A DNA stretch of 64,000 bases from Fibrobacter sp. (GTDB lineage: Bacteria; Fibrobacterota; Fibrobacteria; Fibrobacterales; Fibrobacteraceae). Numbering within the stretch: position 1 is the first letter of the stretch; each line of letters opens with the position of its first letter. The DNA lies in NCBI RefSeq assembly GCF_017545445.1, contig NZ_JAFWOM010000078.1:62001-126000 (forward strand), read 5' to 3'. The notes beneath the pieces were generated by a model that did not search any database, had not been told where the DNA came from, and was given only the letters and a program-made list of their open reading frames with translations. Shown one piece after another: positions 26,764-35,740 of the stretch. The position numbers and the translations under genes were made by a program.

Positions 26764-26884
26764 AAGAATGTGTGTGAAAAGCCGGAAAAGGCAAACTCAC
26801 TAACACGGGTGAGAATCAAGCTAAAAAAGGGCCGTGCAAGCCGTTATATTGGCAGCATTAAAACTTTAATATACATTTGAAAAC

Positions 26885-28213
26885 ATGCTTTCGGCGTATT
26901 TCAGCAAAGGTTGCGACAGTCGCGAACTGTTCAAAGACTTGAAAATTGCAAAAGATCCGAGCTTCGAAAAAAATCTCAACAAATTTAACGTAATAAAGCT
27001 GGATGTAAATGCCGTATTCTCTGCAAACCCGCCTGATACCGACATTGTTCCCGTTTTTACAGCCAAGATTCGAAAAGAATTGCAACAGCAGTTCCCAAAT
27101 GTCGGCATAGAAGATGGCGATATAATGCCAGATTGCATCGAGAAAGTCTATGCTGCTACTGGCGAACAATTCATCATCATCATGGATGAATACGATGTTC
27201 TCGTTCGCGAAAAAGTGAAGGAACCAATTTTCAAATCGTACCTTGCGTTCCTAAACGCCATGTTCAAAAACGCAGACCTCGCACCGGCAATTGCTCTTGC
27301 CTACCTCACGGGAATTTTGCCCATTGTGCGTGACAAAGAGCAATCTAAGTTGAATGTATTCAAGGAATACACCATGGCTGGTTCCGGGCGTTTGGCAGAA
27401 TTTGTCGGGTTTACAGCGGACGAAGTGCAAGCTTTGTGCAGAGAACACAACGTAAATTTCGAAGAATGTAAACGCTGGTACGACGGTTACAACATCAATG
27501 GTATTGAAATATACAATCCGAAGTCCATCGTGGAGGCTGTCGATAGCAGTGAAATTGAAAGTTATTGGACGCAGACAGGTTCTTACGAGGCTCTCAAAAA
27601 TTACATCTTGATGGATTTTGAAGGAATCTTGCAAGACGTAAAGTTTATGATCGGTGGTGGACGTGTAGATGTTGATGTAGATTTTTATCTGAACACCATG
27701 GTCGATTTTCATTCTAAAGACGATGTTTTTGCATACCTTATACATTTAGGTTATTTGGCATACGACAGAACAGAAAAACAGTGTTACATTCCCAATCGCG
27801 AAGTACGAGAGCAATGGATTGCCTCTATTCGTAACGCTCCTGATTACAAAGGCGTAATGGAACTGGTGAATGCTTCAAAACAGCTTATACAAAGTACAGT
27901 CGAAATGGAATCCGAAGCAGTCGCTGCTGCACTAGACAAGGCTCATGAACAAATTTGCAACAACCTCAACTACAATAACGAAGGAACGTTCCAAGCAGTC
28001 ATTTGCCTTGCATATTTCTACGCCAACTTGAAATACACAATAATTAAAGAATGTCCTGCAGGCAAGGGCATTGCCGACGTGATCCTAATCCCTTACGTGC
28101 CGAATGTGCCGGCATTGATTATTGAACTCAAGCGGAACAAATGCGAGCAGACAGCCTTGACGCAAATTCGTGAAAAGAATTACGGTGCAGCTCTTGAAAA
28201 GTTCGTGAAATAG
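26885..28213 (+). pseudogene. AAA-ATPase-like/PDDEXK_9 protein, N-terminally truncated
   Basis: 442 residues remain. Family proteins (AAA-ATPase_like, PF09820, with C-terminal PDDEXK_9, PF08011) normally start with about 50-60 residues containing G-R-P-R-x-F-G-K-S as Walker A. Here the frame begins at M-L-S-A-Y-F-S-K-G, just after that motif, so nucleotide binding is probably lost. Walker B (F-I-I-I-M-D-E-Y-D) is present near residue 102, and the nuclease site D-V-I-L-I-P ... I-I-E-L-K-R is present near the end. The C-terminus is also 10-30 residues short. A damaged remnant is more likely than a working gene. Confidence 0.72.
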
Positions 28214-28251
28214 GAATCGCCTGCCTCGCTCCAAATAGGATGACACCCACC

Positions 28252-29898
28252 CTACCCGTTCATGATGTAGTCCGCGTTTTCGAGGACGTATGAATCTTTG
28301 CTTTTCAATTCTTCGGGGAGGCGGTCGAAGGGGACGATGTCTTGGTGCGTGAAGGTTCTTGCATCGGTGGGGCCGGAGCGGTAGCCCATCAGGAGCATGG
28401 ACATCATCCAGCGGCGGTGTTCGGCTTCGCGGAACAGGTAATCGTCGTCGGTCACGTCGAAACAGCGTTTGCGGAGGGGCAATGCGTTTGCGCAGTAGAT
28501 GGCGGCGGTTTTGTCAGCTTCGCTCAGGCGGTACCACATTTTTTCTTCGGTTTCGCGAGTCGCCGGGTGCGTGTTGCGTTCGTGGACGTAGTTTGCACGC
28601 TGGCCGCGTTCCACGCGTTTGGAATGCACGAATTCTTTCATTTCGTCGATGTCGCCCATGATGCGGACGTAGCCGTACATTCCGCTTTCGTTGATGTGCT
28701 TGATGATTTCATCGTTCGATTCACGCCAATAGACGGCAATATCCGCTTTGTCATAAACGGCACGCGGCAAATGCACCAGCGTCGAAATCGCCTTGGATGT
28801 ATCTTCCTTACAAATGCACACGACGAGGCGTTCTTTGGGGTTTGCGGCAAGGCCTGCGATATAGTTTCGTGCGAGGTCCGCTTCGCAATAGGCATCGACA
28901 AAGTTCCATTCAACATCGAGATAGTCGCCACGGGCGGTTTCCGGTTCATGCGTGACTTTGTTCCCATTCGTATCGACGTAGGTGTATTTCGAGAGCCTGA
29001 AGAGTCCCATGCGAGAAACAACCAGACGATCGACCCACTTTTCGCAATCTTCATCGACAAACGTGATGCACGTTTTTAGATTCGTTCGTTTGTAATTCGG
29101 ATAATGGCAGATGTTCACGACGGAAAAAGCAACGGCTTGGGCAATCGGGCCCGTGCCAATCAGCACGACATGCAATCGTTCGTTATCGGCTTCGCGAATC
29201 GCAGGCAGAAAGTCCGTGCCCACAAGCAACTGTTCCGACATGAACTCGTATTCGTTAAAAACATCGACCAGCAAATGCCCCTTGTCCTGTTCAACGGATT
29301 TCAGATACCATAGCACTTCGGATGTCGAGGGTTCCGTCAGCAACAAATGGCAATGGATGTCGCGAGGGGCTTTTTCGCAAACGCTTTGCAGCACCTCGAC
29401 GCAATGCAAGTTACGCGAATCGCGTTCCGGGCCGTCTTCGCCAATCACAAGAATCTGGCTTGCCAAAAGCACCCCGGCAAACAGCAAATCCTCTTCGCTT
29501 TCGTAATCTTTTTTGTAATGGATAAAACGCCCGTCAATATCGCGACGGCTCACGACAACAATCGTGCGGCTATCGCCCTTGAGTGCACGCAAGATGCTCT
29601 TGAGCTGATGACCTGCGCCAAGCACAAGCACGTGGCCGTGAACGTCGCAATGCTTTTCGCCTTTACGCATCGATTCCGCCGTACTCTTGAATACGTTAAT
29701 CATGACGCTGATAAACAGCACCGCAAAAACGACGTAGCCCGACAAAAAGCCTTTCCAACCGAGCGTCTTTTCGCCAAGCACCCAAGATCCAAGGAAAACA
29801 CCAATGACAAAAATTATCAGGGATACGCCCAGCAGGATCAAGAGTTTTTTAGCAAGTCCGTTCGACCAAGCACTTTTAACAACGCGTTTAAAATCCAT
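28252..29898 (-). CDS. Membrane protein with TrkA-like Rossmann domains and a C-terminal RyR domain
   Basis: 548 residues. Two membrane helices (residues about 18-40 and 50-70) are followed by two Rossmann-like nucleotide-binding domains, the first with V-L-V-L-G-A-G-H-Q near residue 88, the second with V-L-I-G-T-G-P-I-A-Q near 243, in the manner of castor/pollux and TrkA-N potassium channel regulators. The C-terminal 60 residues contain E-A-E-H-R-R-W, M-G-Y-R and H-Q-D-I-V-P-F-D-R-L-P, the signature of a RyR domain (PF02026), named for ryanodine receptors. No pore helix is evident, so it may be a regulator or sensor at the membrane. It is a single gene. Confidence 0.82.
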   Translation of the reverse strand: MDFKRVVKSAWSNGLAKKLLILLGVSLIIFVIGVFLGSWVLGEKTLGWKGFLSGYVVFAVLFISVMINVFKSTAESMRKGEKHCDVHGHVLVLGAGHQLKSILRALKGDSRTIVVVSRRDIDGRFIHYKKDYESEEDLLFAGVLLASQILVIGEDGPERDSRNLHCVEVLQSVCEKAPRDIHCHLLLTEPSTSEVLWYLKSVEQDKGHLLVDVFNEYEFMSEQLLVGTDFLPAIREADNERLHVVLIGTGPIAQAVAFSVVNICHYPNYKRTNLKTCITFVDEDCEKWVDRLVVSRMGLFRLSKYTYVDTNGNKVTHEPETARGDYLDVEWNFVDAYCEADLARNYIAGLAANPKERLVVCICKEDTSKAISTLVHLPRAVYDKADIAVYWRESNDEIIKHINESGMYGYVRIMGDIDEMKEFVHSKRVERGQRANYVHERNTHPATRETEEKMWYRLSEADKTAAIYCANALPLRKRCFDVTDDDYLFREAEHRRWMMSMLLMGYRSGPTDARTFTHQDIVPFDRLPEELKSKDSYVLENADYIMNG

Positions 29899-29956
29899 AA
29901 TATGCCCCTGAAATGTCTGACAATATTATAGTTAATTTTAAAGCGTGCAAGGCCAG

Positions 29957-32900
29957 CTACTTGCAAACGCCGGCACCGCTGAGGACGCTGCGGCCACCGC
30001 AAGGCGTAACTTCGATACGAGTTCCGTTCAGTTCGCTCTTGACCAAATCCACGTGCGTAATGACTCCCAGAAGTTTGCCTTTTTCTTGCTGCATTTTCTG
30101 GAGCACGACGACAGTTTCCTGGAGTATCTTGGAATCGAGCGTTCCGAATCCTTCGTCAAGGAACATAGAATCAATGCGAACATTGCGGCTCGCAAGCGTC
30201 GAGATGCCAAGAGCCAAAGAGAGACTCACGAGGAAGCCTTCGCCGCCGGAGATGTTATCAATCGGACGCACGGCATCGCTGTTATCGTGATCGACAAGTT
30301 GGATGTTGAGCGTATTGGTTTCAGCCACCATTTCGTATCGCGGGAACATGTCGTGCAAATAGCCGTTCGCAATTTTCAACAAATTACGCAATGTAATCGT
30401 CTGGATGAACTTGACGAAAACGTCGCCATTGCCCGTTTCAAGCCTGTTGCCGTTAAACCAGCGTTGCATTTGTTCCCAGTCGCCGCGTTTCGCCTTGAGC
30501 GTTTCAAGTTCGGCCTGCATGTCGCTGAACTTTTGACGGAGCAAATCATCGTTCTTCTTTTGCTCTGTCCAAGTGGCGAGATTCACGGTGCATTCGTTCA
30601 GTTTCGCTTTCGCGGTGTCGCGATTCTGCTTAGCCACGTCTTCGGACTCTTCGAAATTACGCTTTTGCTGATGATCCGCCAACTGGTCGCTGCAACTCTT
30701 GATGGCCGCTTGAGCAGAAGTCAAAGCGTCATCGACCTTCTTTTGCAATTGCTGGAGCGATTTGCGTTCGGTTTCCGGGAGTTTCGCCGCCGCGAATTCT
30801 TGTTCGTTCGCAAAATTTTTCGACGCAAGATTTTCGAGGAACAGCGACTGCGATTGGGCAAGTTTCGGCTCCGTTTCTGCGATATGGCTTTCCAAATCCG
30901 CAATGGATTTATCGAGAGCCACTTTCGCTTCGCGCATTTGCTGTTCCTTGCGTTGTGCTTTATTCATTTCGCTTTCGGCAGCATCACGAAGCGTTCGTGC
31001 CTTGTTGCGTTCTTCATCGACAGACTTTTCGCCAAAGATTTTTTTACGGTTTGCATCAAGCGAGGTTAAGCAGCCTCGCATTTCATCGCATTTGCTCTTC
31101 GTTTCGTTCAATCGAGACTGCGTCTGCGTGAATGTTTCCTGCAATTGGACTTTATTCGAACGGAACGTTTCCAGATTATTCTCGACTTTATTCTTCTTTT
31201 CTTGAGCCTTTTTCCAATAATCGTTTTTCTTTTCCAATTCGAGAAGCAAAGCATCTGCATTTTCCATGCGGACATTCGAGAACCACTTCGCAAAAACAAC
31301 TTCAATTTTTTCCGAAAGCTGTTGCAGTCTATCTTGCGATTTTTTCAACGAATCTTCAGCAATATTCACATCACTTTCAAGCTTCGCACGTTTTACGGAA
31401 GCCTGATTCACTTCGCCTTGCAAAGCGTCTGCATTTTCTTTTTTCTGCAAATATGTTGTTTTAAACGTTTGCAATTCATCCAAAATCGAACGGATAGATT
31501 CTACTGTCGCAAGCTTACCCCACGGCACAAGTTTTTCGTTCAGAAGTTTCAACGATTCCTGTTCGGATTCAGTCTCGCTTTGCTGTTTTTGAGTAAATTC
31601 ACAAATTACATCTTCGTAATTTTGCAACTGCGTCGAGAAAGCATCCATCGTGCGTTGGACTTTTTCCATTTCACTGTTGATTTTACGCAACTTGGCTGCA
31701 AAATCATTCAAGCGGTCTGCGCCGTTTTCAATTTTCGCAGATTCTTTGCAAGAGACGTGTTCCAACGAGCCGCAAACAGGGCAAGGTTCACCAGCTTTCA
31801 AATTGCGACGCAGTTCCTCGACGACCACAGGAATATCTTCTTGAATAATCGATTCCTTGTCATTTTGAAGTGTTGCCAACTCGGCTAATGCGGCTTCGCG
31901 TTCTTTTTGAATGTTTTCGAGCAGTTCCTTTTTGGATTCGATTTCTTTTTGCAGGCGAACCGATTCTTTATGATGGTTAGCGGCCTCGACGGCATAGCCA
32001 TTCATTTCAGGCAAAATATTTACGAGATTTGCATCAGCCTTATGTTCAACCAAGTAATCCTGCAACAGTTGCAAATCCTGCTTTTGGCGTTCGCATGCAC
32101 CATCAAATTCTTGCAAGGATTTCTTCAGCGTTTCCAGCTTTTTCGATTCCGTTGAAACATTTGCATTTTCAGTATTCCATTCAGTAACTTGAGATTTCAA
32201 AAGCGGAAGTGCGCCGTCAATAGTCTCGTCTTTTGCGTTATCGGCAATGTATTTTTCGACTTTTTCTAAAGCCTGTTTGTTTTCAGAAATACGCTTGTCC
32301 TTATCATCAATATTGGACTGGAGCGTGTTCATTTCTGTCGCAATTTTCGAGACATCGGCTTCCATGCCTTTCAGCTGCACACTAGCATTTCGAATATCGC
32401 CATCAAGAGCAGAAACTTGTTCCCAAACCGTTTCGTTCGCGGCATAATCCGCCTTGCATTTTTCAAAAGCGGTCTGCTTTTCAGCATTTTCCTTTGAAGC
32501 ATTTTCAAGATTCGATTCCGTTTCGGGAAGCTTCGCCTTGCAAGTTTCTAGCTGCGATTTCATGCGGTCAAAATTCTCGCGATTAGATTTGTATTCCGCA
32601 TACGAAGTTTCCACTTCTTGCGCACGCAACGCACGTTCCAGCTTTTCGCGGTTCGGCTCGAAATTCGCCTTTTCACGTTCAGCCTCTTCCAGCTGTTTTT
32701 TTGCCGTTTGCAAATGCGATTCTAGACCATGCAGATTTTCAAACCATGTGCAAATATAGAGGAACCGCTCCACGTCGTCGTTCAGCTTTTTCTTTTGCGT
32801 CGTGGCGTTATCAATATTCGTACGGAGTTCCGCAATTTCTTCTTCGCTAAGCAAAGTCACGCCGCTCATTTTATTTTTCAGATTTTCGACGGCCTTGTCG

Positions 32901-33487
32901 ACATCCGCAAACAAATCATGAACCGCAACGGCTATTTTTCTATAAATGATATCGCCCGTCAATTTTTCAAGAATAGCGGCACGTTCATTTTCTTTGCATT
33001 TCAAGAACTTGTTGAATTCACCTTGAGCAAGCATCATCGATTTGGTGAACTGGTCAAAGTCAAGTCCGATCACGCTAGTCATCGTCGCTTCGATTTCGGA
33101 CTGTTTCGAGAACGACGCTTCTGTCGAACCCGTTGTTTCATTGACCAATACCCACGTATATTTTTGGAGTTTATTCGTTTTCGGTGCACGGTGTTGCTTC
33201 CAGCAAGCGGAATACACGCTGCCACGGCATTCAAAAGTCACCTTCGCACAACAGTTCTTGGTGCCGTAAGTCATCACTTCATTGGAATCGCCAACAATGG
33301 CATCCAGTCGCGGAGTCTTGCCGTAAAGCCCAAGGCAAATCGCATCAAGGATAGACGTTTTGCCAGAACCCGTCGGGCCCGAAATGCAGAACATGCCGCT
33401 CTTCGCAAATTCAGGACTTTCAAAGTCAATGGTCCATTCGCCCGCAAGGGAATTGATATTGCAAAATTCAATCTTTTTAATCTTCAT
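29957..33487 (-). CDS. sbcC: SbcC, large subunit of the SbcCD nuclease
   Basis: 1176 residues; SbcCD (Rad50-Mre11 type) cuts hairpins and processes DNA ends. Walker A G-P-T-G-S-G-K-T-S is near residue 37, the zinc hook C-P-V-C-G near residue 566 in the middle of two long coiled coils, the ABC signature S-G-G-E-G-F near residue 1075, and Walker B S-M-F-L-D-E-G-F-G near 1110. All essential motifs are intact and length is normal. The gene starts 11 bases after sbcD and is cotranscribed with it. Confidence 0.95.
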   Translation of the reverse strand: MKIKKIEFCNINSLAGEWTIDFESPEFAKSGMFCISGPTGSGKTSILDAICLGLYGKTPRLDAIVGDSNEVMTYGTKNCCAKVTFECRGSVYSACWKQHRAPKTNKLQKYTWVLVNETTGSTEASFSKQSEIEATMTSVIGLDFDQFTKSMMLAQGEFNKFLKCKENERAAILEKLTGDIIYRKIAVAVHDLFADVDKAVENLKNKMSGVTLLSEEEIAELRTNIDNATTQKKKLNDDVERFLYICTWFENLHGLESHLQTAKKQLEEAEREKANFEPNREKLERALRAQEVETSYAEYKSNRENFDRMKSQLETCKAKLPETESNLENASKENAEKQTAFEKCKADYAANETVWEQVSALDGDIRNASVQLKGMEADVSKIATEMNTLQSNIDDKDKRISENKQALEKVEKYIADNAKDETIDGALPLLKSQVTEWNTENANVSTESKKLETLKKSLQEFDGACERQKQDLQLLQDYLVEHKADANLVNILPEMNGYAVEAANHHKESVRLQKEIESKKELLENIQKEREAALAELATLQNDKESIIQEDIPVVVEELRRNLKAGEPCPVCGSLEHVSCKESAKIENGADRLNDFAAKLRKINSEMEKVQRTMDAFSTQLQNYEDVICEFTQKQQSETESEQESLKLLNEKLVPWGKLATVESIRSILDELQTFKTTYLQKKENADALQGEVNQASVKRAKLESDVNIAEDSLKKSQDRLQQLSEKIEVVFAKWFSNVRMENADALLLELEKKNDYWKKAQEKKNKVENNLETFRSNKVQLQETFTQTQSRLNETKSKCDEMRGCLTSLDANRKKIFGEKSVDEERNKARTLRDAAESEMNKAQRKEQQMREAKVALDKSIADLESHIAETEPKLAQSQSLFLENLASKNFANEQEFAAAKLPETERKSLQQLQKKVDDALTSAQAAIKSCSDQLADHQQKRNFEESEDVAKQNRDTAKAKLNECTVNLATWTEQKKNDDLLRQKFSDMQAELETLKAKRGDWEQMQRWFNGNRLETGNGDVFVKFIQTITLRNLLKIANGYLHDMFPRYEMVAETNTLNIQLVDHDNSDAVRPIDNISGGEGFLVSLSLALGISTLASRNVRIDSMFLDEGFGTLDSKILQETVVVLQKMQQEKGKLLGVITHVDLVKSELNGTRIEVTPCGGRSVLSGAGVCK

Positions 33488-33498
33488 AATCCCACCCC

Positions 33499-34896
33499 TT
33501 AAACGTTTTCGTGAGCCTTGTTGACGGCTTCGTTAAACAAACCAATAAACTTATCGTATAGCGATTTCACTTGTTCCGAATCTTCACTTTGTTCAACATT
33601 CGACGCAATGAGCATTCTAAAGTAGTCTTCTTGCGAGTATTGCTTGGTCGATTCAACGCCATCGTCAAAACCCGAGACACCTTTCCGCATGACATCACGA
33701 GAAATGCGATGGCGTTTGACAACAAAATGCTTGCCAGTTTCTTCGGATTCGAGAGCGTCATTCAAGCTCACAAAATCGCCAGAGGTCAAAAGCAAATCGA
33801 CATACGTTTCCATCGGATTTGCGAGCAGTTCTTTTTCAAGATTCCGCAATTTTTTCCGGAGCGTTTCCAAGTCGCCCTTGAACTGTTCAAAACGCATCGT
33901 TTTCGGGACTTCAACTTTTTCTACAGTCGGCATCGCATTCGCTAAAGCATCAACGACAAGCACATTACGTTTACAATTCGCTTCGTCAAAGCCCATCACG
34001 AACGGAGAACCGGAATAAAATACCTTCGGATTTTTATCAACCATGGACGTATAATGGATGTGTCCAAGCGCCACGTAATCCAGTTCGCTCGGGAACGTCG
34101 AAACATCCACATTGCCAAGCGTTCCGATGACTTCGCGAACACCATCGTCTATGGAAGTTTCGGGAACAGCATCATAAACACTTCCAGAAGAAGCACCATT
34201 CTCGCGATTCTCTGTAGATTCTTCGCTTTCGCGGCCCGAAAGGTTCGATGCGTACAAATGCCCCGTCGCGATAATGGGGATGTTGCGGTCGCCACGCAGT
34301 TCAACGGCCCGATGATACACGTCTGCATAAAGGCGTTTCAGCAAATCTTCGTCCGAAACGGAATCCCCTGCATCAACGCCGTCTGAACTTTCCGCAGCAT
34401 CACCAGAGCGGTCCGAAGAACTATCGCTAGACTTGCTCATTTCGTCACGCAACTTATAAAACTGTTCCAATTCCAAGTTCCGCATGAACGGCACGGCACA
34501 GCAAATGCCAATTGCATCCCCTTGTGTGTTTTTCAGCTCAACCACCAGATCATCGACATTGCGGTTATTGATCGACCCCACCACCTTGATGTTCAACGCC
34601 TCAAGGATTTCGCAAGGAGCATCGAGAAGCGTTCCCGAATCATGATTGCCGCCCACAACAACCACATTGCTGCATTTTGTCGCAAGGAGCGACGCCAAGA
34701 ATTTATAATACTGTTTTTTTGCCGCATTCGACGGGTTCACCACATCGAAAATGTCTCCAGCCACAATAAGCGCCTCGACACCAATCGTTGCGATTTCCGT
34801 TTTCAGCCATTCGAGAAACGCTTCCGTTTCGCGAGTGCGGTCAATGTCGTGCATCATATTGCCAAGATGCCAGTCTGCGGTATGTATAAATTTCAT
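33499..34896 (-). CDS. sbcD: SbcD, nuclease subunit of SbcCD
   Basis: 465 residues, Mre11-type metallophosphatase. Phosphoesterase motifs in order: H-T-A-D-W-H-L-G near residue 5, G-D-I-F-D near 47, G-G-N-H-D near 81, T-G-H-L-Y, and L-G-H-I-H-Y near 275. A Ser/Asp-rich segment of about 35 residues (around residues 150-185) interrupts the fold between motifs and is longer than in E. coli SbcD; another low-complexity segment follows near 225. Both are probably surface loops. It is the first gene of the sbcDC operon. Confidence 0.95.
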   Translation of the reverse strand: MKFIHTADWHLGNMMHDIDRTRETEAFLEWLKTEIATIGVEALIVAGDIFDVVNPSNAAKKQYYKFLASLLATKCSNVVVVGGNHDSGTLLDAPCEILEALNIKVVGSINNRNVDDLVVELKNTQGDAIGICCAVPFMRNLELEQFYKLRDEMSKSSDSSSDRSGDAAESSDGVDAGDSVSDEDLLKRLYADVYHRAVELRGDRNIPIIATGHLYASNLSGRESEESTENRENGASSGSVYDAVPETSIDDGVREVIGTLGNVDVSTFPSELDYVALGHIHYTSMVDKNPKVFYSGSPFVMGFDEANCKRNVLVVDALANAMPTVEKVEVPKTMRFEQFKGDLETLRKKLRNLEKELLANPMETYVDLLLTSGDFVSLNDALESEETGKHFVVKRHRISRDVMRKGVSGFDDGVESTKQYSQEDYFRMLIASNVEQSEDSEQVKSLYDKFIGLFNEAVNKAHENV

Positions 34897-34984
34897 TTAA
34901 ACGCCTTTGTATTTGTTTCTGCTATGTCTATTTATTTATCGTTTTAAATATAAAAAATGTAAATGACGAATTATGACAGAGAGA

Positions 34985-35345
34985 AAATAGTGGTTAGTAA
35001 GCAGTGGTTAGTGGTTGGCTGTGAAGCACGCCCTTCGAGGTCGTCCCTCCGCTTCGTGGATGACTTATTAGGTTTCGCGTAAGGAGATCCCCGACTAAAT
35101 CGGGGATGACAACGTGAGAGGGAATTGTCATGCCAGACTTGTTTCGGCATCGGTTTTTATCAAACTGACTACAAAGCTTCACTGGATCCTGCTCCTTCGA
35201 ACCTAATTCAACTAAGGCACTGAAGTGCCAAGTTTCATATATCACTGCGTTCAGGATGACGCCCCTACAACTAACTTACCACCGTCCACGGCCTACCGCT
35301 AATCCCCTAAAACCTAACACCTAAAACCTATAACCTTTCCCCTAA
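34985..35345. repeat. Mosaic of dispersed short repeats in a 466-base gene-free gap
   Basis: The gap between sbcD and the small plus-strand gene holds no gene. From left to right it contains GTGGTTAGTAAGCAGTGG (as at 12.3 kb), a GGGGATGACA palindrome (CCCCGACT/ATCGGGG, 35088-35107), a TGTCATGCC...GGCATC element (35127-35155), a 61-base element at 35185-35245 that recurs inverted at 41821-41880, and a C-rich tail with CTACCGCTAATCCCCTAA and CCTAAAACCTAACACC. Only the last 20 bases look like promoter or start-region DNA. Confidence 0.7.
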
Positions 35346-35362
35346 TAACTATATTACAATTA

Positions 35363-35734
35363 ATGGATTACGAATACAGTGTCATAGGCTCAGTTTTTTG
35401 CGATGCGGAAACACTCTCCGCATATTCCGCAATATCGAATTCCCTGTTCACCTACAAAGACTATTCCTTCGCACTCCGTAAATTCGGCGACCGCCTGAGT
35501 GTAAGTCTTTGCGACGAAAGCGACAACGGCCAAGAGTACTGCAAAAAAATCCCCGAGGCCTACGTCGCCGAGGTTTGCAAACAGCTTTCCGAGAAATTCG
35601 CCTGCACAGTTTCAATGCGCAAAGGCTACGAAGTCTATGGCAACGCAAACGTTTTCAACGGTGGCTCCGACTACGAAGTCATCGAAGAAAAATGGTACGA
35701 CGTCGAATTCGACAACGGCGTTCAAAAACGGTAA
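35363..35734 (+). CDS. Small protein of unknown function
   Basis: 123 residues, no signal peptide, mixed alpha/beta, acidic; codon use matches neighbours. Notable are two Cys near the centre (S-L-C-D-E-S and Q-E-Y-C-K-K) and the C-terminal V-I-E-E-K-W-Y-D-V-E-F. I do not recognise the family. The start is weakly supported (no clear ribosome site: AATTA precedes ATG). It converges on the sensor kinase gene, seven bases apart. Confidence 0.55.
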   Translation: MDYEYSVIGSVFCDAETLSAYSAISNSLFTYKDYSFALRKFGDRLSVSLCDESDNGQEYCKKIPEAYVAEVCKQLSEKFACTVSMRKGYEVYGNANVFNGGSDYEVIEEKWYDVEFDNGVQKR

Positions 35735-35740
35735 GAACCG

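Larger units (their letters stand above)
26238..26884. other. 647-base intergenic region with a candidate small RNA and a repeat
   Basis: No gene is visible. It holds a hairpin-bounded candidate RNA (26302-26382, minus strand) and a repeat of the AGAGATTGC...CGCAATGAC kind (26725-26763); the rest is AT-rich with A tracts, and the last 60 bases should contain the promoter of the plus-strand gene at 26885. Confidence 0.5.

Noticed and set aside
28342..29079. Plus-strand frame over the TrkA-RyR gene
   Set aside because: Antisense shadow; no start signal and low-complexity Val/Phe/His content.
29945..31069. Plus-strand frame antisense to sbcC
   Set aside because: Composition is the complement of the coiled-coil coding sequence; no independent evidence.
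34994..35245. 83-codon minus-strand frame in the repeat mosaic
   Set aside because: Entirely made of dispersed repeats.
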